DNA of 11,674 bases, from assembly GCA_016463455.1 (NCBI GenBank), contig JAEMRG010000040.1:1-11674 (forward strand), read 5' to 3'. A program made the position numbers and the translations under genes. Below are positions 6,640 to 11,674 of this stretch, piece by piece. The DNA comes from Rhodoferax sp. (GTDB taxonomy: Bacteria > Pseudomonadota > Gammaproteobacteria > Burkholderiales > Burkholderiaceae_C). Each line of letters opens with the position of its first letter. Positions within the stretch are counted from its first letter, which is position 1. The notes beneath the pieces were generated by a model that was not told where the DNA came from, searched no databases, and saw nothing but the letters and a program-made list of their open reading frames with translations.

Positions 6640-7590
6640 TTAAGCGGCAGGGAACAAAGCGCGATCAAAGCAGCGCTGAAAGTATTCAGCCACCAAGGCG
6701 TGCTCGGCTTCGTCGCATTTGTTCACATAAGTCAAACGCAGCGCAGTGGCCAGGTCGCCGAAGATTTGCAGATTTTCCGCCCAGCTAATGACGGTGCGCG
6801 GCGACATCAGGGCCGACACGTCGCCAGCGGCAAAGCCTTTGCGCGTCAGGTCCGCCAAGGCCACCATCTGCAATAGCAAGTCTTGCTGCGCGGCCATGGC
6901 CGGCACGCGCGCTTGCACGATGGCAGCTTCTTCCTGCGCACCAAGGTAGTTGAGCGCGGCCACCACATCCCAGCGGTCCAGTTGCGCATGGTTGAGCCGC
7001 TGCGCGCCGAAATACAAGCCATTGAGATTGCCCTGGCCTATGGTGTTACTGGTGGCAAACAAGCGAAACTGCGCATGCGGATGGATGACCCGGTTTTGGT
7101 CGAGCAAGGTGAATTGCCCGTCGCGCTCGAGCACGCGCTGGATGACGAACATCACATCGGGCCGGCCGGCGTCGTATTCATCAAAAATCAGGGCCACAGG
7201 CCGCTGCAAGGCCCAGGGCACGATGCCTTCCTGAAACTCGGTGACCTGCCGGCCTTCGCGCAGCACCACCGCATCGCGACCCACCAGGTCCAGGCGGCTG
7301 ATATGGCCGTCTAGGTTGACCCGTACACAGGGCCAGTTCAGGCGCGCAGCCACTTGCTCGATGTGGGTGGATTTGCCAGTGCCGTGCATGCCCTGCACCA
7401 TCACGCGGCGGTTGTGGGCGAATCCGGCCAAAAGGGCCAGCGTGACATCCGGATTGAAACGGTAGGCGCTGTCGATGGGCGGCACCAAGTCGCTGCGCTC
7501 AGCAAAAGCCGGTACCTGCAAATCACTGTCTATACCGAAGGTGCTGCGCACCGAAACCGGATGCATTACGAGCGGGGTGGGCAAGGTCAT
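6640..7590 (-). CDS. cobS: Cobaltochelatase subunit CobS (AAA+ ATPase)
   Basis: MoxR-class AAA+ ATPase of 316 residues that matches CobS closely. It forms a hexameric ring with CobT and powers cobalt insertion by CobN. Visible motifs are Walker A GMHGTGKST (67-75), Walker B ALIFDEYD (133-140), sensor 1 LFATSNT (177-183) and an arginine-finger-like QLDRW (R206). CobS hallmarks include AGFAHNRRVMVQG, STHIEQVAARLNWPCVRVNL, LLDQNRVI, the MSPRTVISWAEN segment and a C-terminal VNKCDE...LVAEYFQRCF. The frame also opens at a TTG (7602) and a GTG (7596). ATG 7590 is preferred because a GGA element lies 7 bases before it. It is the first gene of a two-gene cobST unit. The iclR-like gene lies 94 bases upstream on the same strand, so read-through from that gene is possible. 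Confidence 0.92.
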   Translation of the reverse strand: MTLPTPLVMHPVSVRSTFGIDSDLQVPAFAERSDLVPPIDSAYRFNPDVTLALLAGFAHNRRVMVQGMHGTGKSTHIEQVAARLNWPCVRVNLDGHISRLDLVGRDAVVLREGRQVTEFQEGIVPWALQRPVALIFDEYDAGRPDVMFVIQRVLERDGQFTLLDQNRVIHPHAQFRLFATSNTIGQGNLNGLYFGAQRLNHAQLDRWDVVAALNYLGAQEEAAIVQARVPAMAAQQDLLLQMVALADLTRKGFAAGDVSALMSPRTVISWAENLQIFGDLATALRLTYVNKCDEAEHALVAEYFQRCFDRALFPAA

Positions 7591-7654
7591 ACGCACATCC
7601 AAAGTAGCGGTTTAAAGGTAGTGGCTTTTGCCGTTGCAAGGGCGTGCGATAGAC

Positions 7655-7677
7655 GCGCTGGCCAGCGCTAGGCTGGC
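7655..7677. repeat. Perfect palindrome and overlapping hairpin between iclR-like gene and cobS
   Basis: GCGCTGGCCAGCGC (7655-7668) is a perfect 14-base palindrome. Its right half also pairs as GCCAGC-GCTAG-GCTGGC (7661-7677), a 6-base stem with a 5-base loop. It lies 8 bases past the iclR-like stop and upstream of cobS on the - strand. No T-run follows in either direction, so a classical intrinsic terminator is not supported. It may be a protein site, an attenuator-like element or chance in GC-rich DNA. Confidence 0.3.
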
Positions 7678-7684
7678 ACCCACT

Positions 7685-8521
7685 TCAGGCGCGCTGTGCG
7701 TCATCGTGGGTGTTGCCTGCAGGCGTGGCATCGGCTTCGATCTGGCTTAAGGCCTGGGCTGCGCTGTGTAAGGCGGGCAGCAGGGCCAGGGCTTTGTCCG
7801 CAGTCATACGCATCAAGGGCGCTTGCACCGCAACACACAAATTGGCCCGCCCCAGTGCCGATGGCACGGCTACGGCGACACACAAGAGGCCGGGCAAAAA
7901 CTCTTCGTTGTCCAGGGCAAAACCCTGGCGCTTGACGGCACGGATTTCGGCCTCCAAGGCCTCGGGCTGGGTCAAGGTTTTGGGCGTATAGGCCTCCAGC
8001 GGCACATGGGCCAACAGGCGCTGGCGCTGGTGCGGTGTCATCTGGCTTAAAAAAATTTTTCCGCTGGCCGAGCAATGCACTGGCACACGCGAGCCCGGGT
8101 GCAGGTAAAAGCGCAGCGGTGCGGGCGTCTCTACCCGGTCCAGATAAATCACTTCGCTTCCGCTTAAGGCCGTCAGGTTGCAGCTCTCGCCCACATCGCT
8201 GACCAGTTTGCGCAGCACGGCATGGCGCGCGCCGTGGGCGGTGTCATTGAGCAGCAGATTTTCGGCCAGCCGCCGCAAGCGCAGGCCGGTGCCGTACAAG
8301 CGCCCGTCGCCGCTGCGGCTGAGCAAATGCGCCGCCTCCAATTGCTGCAGCATGCGGTGCAGCGTGGGCTTGGGCAAAGCGGTTTCGTCAGCCAGGCTTT
8401 GCAGCGAGAAATACTGGTCTTTGGAAGCAATGACCTCCAACAGCGCAAACAGGCGCAAGGTGGGCGTGTCCCCGTTGATTTCCGGGGGCAGCGTGGGAGA
8501 TAAAGCGGTGAGCGCAGGCAT
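7685..8521 (-). CDS. IclR-family transcriptional regulator, probable regulator of xsc
   Basis: IclR-family DNA-binding regulator of 278 residues, a typical length. The N-terminal winged helix-turn-helix covers about residues 38-70 (FSLQSLADETALPKPTLHRMLQQLE, then AAHLLSR). The C-terminal effector domain (about 85-265) shows the family pattern. Its elements are SEVIYLDRVE, SRVPVHCSASGKIFL, YTPKTLT, a GFALDNEEFLPGLLCVAVAV segment and a terminal LCVAVQAP. It is divergent from xsc with 191 bases between the starts. The simplest inference is local control of the xsc operon by a C2-sulfonate-derived ligand, with autoregulation. Taurine clusters more often use other regulator types; from memory, IclR-type regulators occur beside isethionate genes, but I did not verify this. 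ATG 8521 has no good Shine-Dalgarno. I found no better in-frame start. Confidence 0.88.
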   Translation of the reverse strand: MPALTALSPTLPPEINGDTPTLRLFALLEVIASKDQYFSLQSLADETALPKPTLHRMLQQLEAAHLLSRSGDGRLYGTGLRLRRLAENLLLNDTAHGARHAVLRKLVSDVGESCNLTALSGSEVIYLDRVETPAPLRFYLHPGSRVPVHCSASGKIFLSQMTPHQRQRLLAHVPLEAYTPKTLTQPEALEAEIRAVKRQGFALDNEEFLPGLLCVAVAVPSALGRANLCVAVQAPLMRMTADKALALLPALHSAAQALSQIEADATPAGNTHDDAQRA

Positions 8522-8548
8522 GGACGGATGATAACGAAATATTATCTA

Positions 8549-8578
8549 ACTATCAATAAACGGAATTATTTGTTTCAA
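8549..8578 (-). promoter_or_regulatory. Candidate promoter for the iclR-like gene
   Basis: On the - strand, TTGAAA (8578-8573, 5 of 6 to -35) is followed after 18 bases by GATAGT (8554-8549, 4 of 6 to -10). Transcription would start about 20 bases before the ATG at 8521. The region is very A+T-rich, so chance matches are likely. A second box, GATAAT, lies nearer the start but has no partner -35. Confidence 0.3.
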
Positions 8579-8581
8579 AAA

Positions 8582-8594
8582 ATAGAATTTCTAT
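8582..8594. promoter_or_regulatory. Inverted repeat ATAGAA-T-TTCTAT, candidate operator
   Basis: A perfect 6-1-6 inverted repeat lies between the two divergent starts. It touches the -35 box of the predicted xsc promoter and lies just upstream of the -35 of the predicted iclR promoter. This is a position from which one bound dimer could affect both promoters. IclR-family operators are usually short palindromes of about this size. No experimental consensus is available for this regulator. Confidence 0.35.
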
Positions 8595-8622
8595 GCACAA
8601 GAAGTCTGTTTTTCGCTATAGT
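8594..8622 (+). promoter_or_regulatory. Predicted sigma-70 promoter of the xsc operon
   Basis: TGCACA (8594-8599, 4 of 6 to -35), a 17-base spacer and TATAGT (8617-8622, 5 of 6 to -10) lie upstream of xsc. Transcription would begin near 8629, giving a leader of about 84 bases. The weak -35 fits a regulated promoter. Confidence 0.5.
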
Positions 8623-8630
8623 CTGTTTAA

Positions 8631-8647
8631 ATTTCGGTTTCCGGAAT
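8631..8647. promoter_or_regulatory. Imperfect inverted repeat ATTTCGG-TTT-CCGGAAT, candidate IclR operator
   Basis: Seven-base arms with one mismatch flank a 3-base centre. An alternative centre is the perfect 8-base palindrome TTCCGGAA at 8639-8646. The site begins just after the predicted xsc transcription start, where a bound protein would block elongation or clearance. It is the strongest repressor-like site in the gap, but the assignment is inferred from position and symmetry only. Confidence 0.4.
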
Positions 8648-8698
8648 GGTTTGTACCATAAGCTTGATATTTTGGTGCAATGCAGCAAATTTTTATCC

Positions 8699-8704
8699 AG
8701 GAGA
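8699..8704 (+). promoter_or_regulatory. Shine-Dalgarno AGGAGA that sets the xsc start
   Basis: AGGAGA lies 8 bases before ATG 8713. An in-frame ATG at 8680 lies upstream of this site and lacks a comparable one, so 8713 is the likely start. Confidence 0.8.
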
Positions 8705-8712
8705 AGCTTTCC

Positions 8713-10530
8713 ATGCCCCAAGCCCCCCAAGACAATCGCAGCGTCGCCAGCGGCGTGCAAAAAATGACGCCTTCCGAGGCCTTTGTAGAGACCCTGGTCG
8801 CCAATGGCGTGACCGACATCTTCGGCATCATGGGCTCGGCTTTTATGGATGCTATGGACATCTTCGCTCCGGCGGGTATCCGTTTGGTGCCGGTGGTGCA
8901 TGAGCAAGGCGCGGGGCACATGGCCGACGGTTATGCCCGCGTATCGGGCCGCCATGGCGTGGTGATCGGGCAAAACGGCCCCGGCATCAGCAACTGCGTG
9001 ACCGCCATTGCCGCCGCCTACTGGGCGCATAGCCCGGTGGTGATGATCACGCCCGAGACGGGCACCATGGGCATGGGCCTGGGCGGCTTTCAGGAAGCGC
9101 ACCAACTGCCTATGTTCCAGGAATTCACCAAATACCAGGGCCATGTGAACAACCCTAAGCGCATGGCTGAATACACCGGTCGCTGCTTTGACAGGGCCAT
9201 CTCAGAGATGGGTCCGACCCAGCTCAATATCCCGCGCGATTATTTTTACGGCGAAATCCAGTGCGAAATTCCCAAGCCCATGCGCGTGGAGCGCGGACAT
9301 GGCGGTGAAAACAGCTTGGCCGCGGCCTTAGACATGCTGGCCCACGCCAAGTTTCCGGTTATTTTGTCGGGCGGCGGTGTGGTCATGGGCGATGCGGTGG
9401 CCGAATGCGTGGCCCTGGCCGAGCGCCTGGGCGCGCCGGTGGCCAATGGCTATTTGCGCAACGACTCCTTCCCCGCCAGCCACCCGCTGTGGGCTGGCCC
9501 GCTGGGCTACCAAGGCTCCAAGGCCGCTATGAAGCTGATCGCGCAGGCCGATGTGGTGATTGCACTGGGTTCGCGCATGGGCCCTTTTGGCACGCTGCCC
9601 CAACATGGCATGGACTACTGGCCCAAAGACGCCAAAATCATCCAAGTGGAAGCCGACCATACCAACCTGGGTCTGGTGAAAAAGATTTCTGTGGGCATCC
9701 ACGGCGACGCGAAAGCCGTGGCCAAAGAACTGCTGCGCCGCCTGAGCAGCATGACACTGGCCAGCGACGCGACCAAAGCGCAGCGCGCAGCCAGCATCGC
9801 CGCAGAAAAAGCCGCCTGGGAAAAAGAGCTCGACAGCTGGACGCATGAGCGCGATACCTATAGCCTGGACATGATCGAAGAAGCCAAGGGCGAGCGCACG
9901 CCCACCGGCGGCACCTATTTACATCCGCGCCAGGTGCTGCGGGAGTTGGAAAAGGCCATGCCCCCGCGGGTCATGGTGTCCACCGACATCGGCAATATCA
10001 ATGCCGTAGCCAATAGCTACTTGCGCTTTGACGAGCCGCGCAGCTTCTTCGCGCCCATGAGCTTTGGCAACTGCGGCTACTCGCTGCCCACCATGATCGG
10101 CGCCAAAGCCGCCGCCATGGACCGCCCCGCCGTAGCCTACGCCGGCGACGGTGCTTGGGGCATGAGCATGTCCGAACTGATGACCGCCGTGCGCCACGAC
10201 ATTCCGGTTACCGCCGTGGTCTTTCACAACCGCCAATGGGGCGCTGAGAAGAAAAACCAGGTGGACTTTTACAACCGCCGCTTTGTGGCGGGCGAGCTCG
10301 AAAGCGAAAGCTTTGCGGGCATCGCTAAAGCCATGGGTGCCGAAGGCATCGTGGTGGACAAATTAGAAGACGTAGGCCCGGCTTTCAAACGTGCCATCGA
10401 CATGCAAATGAAGGAAGGTAAAACCTGCGTGATTGAAATCATGTGCACCCGCGAATTGGGCGACCCTTTCCGCCGCGATGCGCTGTCCAAACCGGTGCGC
10501 TTTTTGGATAAGTACAAGGACTACGTATAA
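8713..10530 (+). CDS. xsc: Sulfoacetaldehyde acetyltransferase Xsc
   Basis: Thiamine-diphosphate enzyme that converts sulfoacetaldehyde and phosphate to acetyl phosphate and sulfite in the cytoplasm. This is the common desulfonation step for taurine, isethionate and related C2 sulfonates. It has 605 residues, the usual length. It has the three-domain ThDP fold: an N-terminal PYR domain with the activating Glu64 in VVHEQGAGHMADGYAR, a middle domain, and a C-terminal PP domain. The cofactor motif runs from G478-D-G480 to H505-N506. Xsc-like stretches include FGIMGSAFMDAMDIF, GQNGPGISNCVTAIAAAYW, ITPETGTMGMGLGGFQEAHQ and the C-terminal CTRELGDPFRRDAL. These distinguish it from acetolactate synthase or benzoylformate decarboxylase relatives. 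The start follows AGGAGA. pta begins 29 bases after its stop, and the predicted promoter lies within the gap to the divergent regulator. Confidence 0.95.
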   Translation: MPQAPQDNRSVASGVQKMTPSEAFVETLVANGVTDIFGIMGSAFMDAMDIFAPAGIRLVPVVHEQGAGHMADGYARVSGRHGVVIGQNGPGISNCVTAIAAAYWAHSPVVMITPETGTMGMGLGGFQEAHQLPMFQEFTKYQGHVNNPKRMAEYTGRCFDRAISEMGPTQLNIPRDYFYGEIQCEIPKPMRVERGHGGENSLAAALDMLAHAKFPVILSGGGVVMGDAVAECVALAERLGAPVANGYLRNDSFPASHPLWAGPLGYQGSKAAMKLIAQADVVIALGSRMGPFGTLPQHGMDYWPKDAKIIQVEADHTNLGLVKKISVGIHGDAKAVAKELLRRLSSMTLASDATKAQRAASIAAEKAAWEKELDSWTHERDTYSLDMIEEAKGERTPTGGTYLHPRQVLRELEKAMPPRVMVSTDIGNINAVANSYLRFDEPRSFFAPMSFGNCGYSLPTMIGAKAAAMDRPAVAYAGDGAWGMSMSELMTAVRHDIPVTAVVFHNRQWGAEKKNQVDFYNRRFVAGELESESFAGIAKAMGAEGIVVDKLEDVGPAFKRAIDMQMKEGKTCVIEIMCTRELGDPFRRDALSKPVRFLDKYKDYV

Positions 10531-10559
10531 AGCGAGCAGCATCCATTACCGGCCGAAGT

Positions 10560-11486
10560 ATGGAGACCACGCATCCCCGACTGCAAGCGCTGATGGCCCG
10601 CGCCACGGCGCAGGCCGGCACAAGCCCGCAAGCGCTGGGCCTGGTCTATCCCTGCGACGCCTTAGCGCTGGACGCCGCACGCCGCATCCAGGACAGTGGC
10701 ATGGCGCGTCCGGTGCTCATCGGTCCGGCCGCGCTAATTGCCGCTGCTGCGGATACGGCGCAAGTCGATGTGCGCGATTTCGAGCTGATCGACAGCGGTA
10801 GCAGCGCGCCCGATGCGGCTGTGCGCGCCTGCGCTATGGCGCGTAGCCGGGACCTGCGCGCCTTGATGAAAGGCTCGCTGCATACCGATGAATTGATGGC
10901 TGCGGTCGTCCATAAAGAACATGGTTTGCGCGGCAGCACTCGTATCAGCCACGCTTTTGTGTTTGACCTGCCGCGCTACCACAAGCTCTTGGCGCTGGCC
11001 GATTGCGTGGTCAACATCGCGCCGGACCTGAAAACCAAAAAAGACATTTTGGGCAACGCGCTTGGTTTGCTGCAAAAACTCGGCATCGCACAGCCCAAGG
11101 TCGCCATTGTGGCTGCGGTGGAAGTAGTGAACCCCTCGATTCCTGCCACGCTCGATGCCCAGGCCTTGGTGGACATGGCGCGCGCCGGCGCCTGGCCGGG
11201 CGCTGTCGTGGAGGGGCCGTTTGGTTTTGACAATGCATTCTCAAAAGAGGCTGCGCAGATCAAAAAAATGGAGTCGCAAGTGGCCGGTGACGCAGACCTT
11301 TTCATCCTGCCGGACTTGAACGCCGGCAATATGCTGTACAAAAGTTTTAACTATGTCGGCGGCGGTGACTGCGCCGGACTGGTGCTCGGAGCGCAGGTTC
11401 CGATCGTGCTGACCTCGCGCGCCGATTCGCTGCAATCGCGCATGGCTTCGGTAGCGCTGGCGGTGCTCGCCGCTGCGCCGGGCTAG
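10560..11486 (+). CDS. pta: Phosphate acetyltransferase Pta (short form)
   Basis: Phosphate acetyl/butyryltransferase-family protein of 308 residues, the short form that lacks the N-terminal regulatory domains of E. coli Pta. Family features are GLVYPCDALALDAARR near the start, VLIGP at about residue 43, MKGSLHTDELM, GPFGFDNAFSKEAA, then AGDADLFILPDLNAGNMLYK and the closing VPIVLTSRADS. The expected reaction is acetyl phosphate plus CoA to acetyl-CoA plus phosphate. It uses the acetyl phosphate made by Xsc, and xsc-pta pairs are a hallmark of sulfonate pathways. The family also contains butyryltransferases, so the substrate call depends on the neighbour. Only a weak GAAG precedes ATG 10560. 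The next gene begins 62 bases after the stop, in the same direction, with no terminator seen. Confidence 0.9.
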   Translation: METTHPRLQALMARATAQAGTSPQALGLVYPCDALALDAARRIQDSGMARPVLIGPAALIAAAADTAQVDVRDFELIDSGSSAPDAAVRACAMARSRDLRALMKGSLHTDELMAAVVHKEHGLRGSTRISHAFVFDLPRYHKLLALADCVVNIAPDLKTKKDILGNALGLLQKLGIAQPKVAIVAAVEVVNPSIPATLDAQALVDMARAGAWPGAVVEGPFGFDNAFSKEAAQIKKMESQVAGDADLFILPDLNAGNMLYKSFNYVGGGDCAGLVLGAQVPIVLTSRADSLQSRMASVALAVLAAAPG

Positions 11487-11548
11487 GGCAGACACAGCAG
11501 TAGGTGGCCGCAGCAAACCCGATAACAAAAATACCAAGAGACAAGCCC

Positions 11549-11674
11549 ATGTTTAAATTTTTGTCCTCCGAGCCCTTGCACCAGCCGCTGGATGCGCCCA
11601 CGCCAGTCGATGAGACCACCATCAAATGCACCACCTGCTATATGTGCGCCTGCCGCTGCGGCATACGCGTGCAT
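11549..11674 (+). CDS. soeA: Molybdopterin oxidoreductase, N-terminal part; probable sulfite dehydrogenase SoeA
   Basis: Only 42 codons lie inside the window and the frame is open at the edge. Residues 27-38 contain C27, C30, C33, C35 and C37. C30-x2-C33-x3-C37 fits the 4Fe-4S site of the DMSO reductase superfamily, and C-Y-M-C-A-C-R-C-G-I is characteristic of one group of its members. The N-terminus has no twin-arginine signal, consistent with a cytoplasmic enzyme such as SoeA of the SoeABC sulfite-quinone oxidoreductase. The context supports this: Xsc releases sulfite, which is toxic and must be oxidised, and soeABC is known to accompany xsc/pta genes in some marine alphaproteobacteria. The identity is inferred from 42 residues and neighbours. 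Another molybdopterin enzyme, such as a formate dehydrogenase- or nitrate reductase-like protein, is possible. AAGAG at 11536-11540 could serve as a Shine-Dalgarno. Confidence 0.65.
   Translation, partial: MFKFLSSEPLHQPLDAPTPVDETTIKCTTCYMCACRCGIRVH

Noticed and set aside
6630..6668. Upstream ATG (6668) for cobT
   Set aside because: It would overlap the cobS end by 29 bases and add residues that are just the cobS tail in another frame. ATG 6629 fits the operon spacing better.
8680..8712. Upstream ATG for xsc
   Set aside because: The only good Shine-Dalgarno (8699-8704) lies downstream of it and serves ATG 8713.
8575..9144. 189-codon open frame on the - strand overlapping the xsc start and promoter
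   Set aside because: Antisense to xsc, rich in His/Gly/Ala from reversed GC-rich codons, with no recognisable domain.

Overview
The window looks like chromosome of a betaproteobacterium, probably order Burkholderiales and plausibly family Comamonadaceae. This rests on the gene content, on protein sequences of the type seen in that group, and on moderately GC-rich, tightly packed genes. No rRNA or tRNA gene is present to fix the taxonomy, so the genus stays open. No CRISPR array, insertion sequence or integrase was seen.

Region 1 (1-4784, + strand) is a type IV pilus minor-pilin operon in the classical order fimT-pilV-pilW-pilX-pilY1-pilE. Four of the five pilins have the class III prepilin signature (Gly at -1, Glu at +5). 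PilX lacks the Glu, as is usual for its position in the pilus tip. Consecutive genes overlap by ATGA (pilV/pilW, pilW/pilX) or sit 9-56 bases apart, which suggests one transcript. A good sigma-70 promoter lies at 113-140, just upstream of fimT. Two points stand out. The first 116 bases read as a broken piece of a UmuC-type (Y-family) DNA polymerase that stops at the catalytic 'SIDE' motif. The PilY1-like protein has its own signal peptide but only the C-terminal propeller half of the family, and its calcium loop is degraded. FimT carries a GRxR motif like the one linked to DNA binding in natural transformation.

Region 2 (4818-7590, - strand, convergent with the pilus operon) holds cobS and cobT. 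These are the AAA+ ATPase and von Willebrand A subunits of the aerobic cobaltochelatase. The large subunit CobN is not in the window.

Region 3 (7685-11674) is a sulfonate module. An IclR-family regulator (- strand) is divergent from xsc (sulfoacetaldehyde acetyltransferase), pta (phosphate acetyltransferase) and the first 42 codons of a molybdopterin oxidoreductase that I infer to be the sulfite dehydrogenase subunit SoeA. Together these would convert sulfoacetaldehyde to acetyl phosphate plus sulfite, acetyl phosphate to acetyl-CoA, and sulfite to sulfate. The upstream enzymes that would reveal the original substrate (taurine, isethionate or another) are not in the window. The 191-base iclR/xsc gap holds a recognisable promoter and two inverted repeats that may be IclR operators.

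Every base is either in a gene or in a short gap. The only gap over 100 bases besides the window's left edge is the iclR/xsc gap, which is described in the features.
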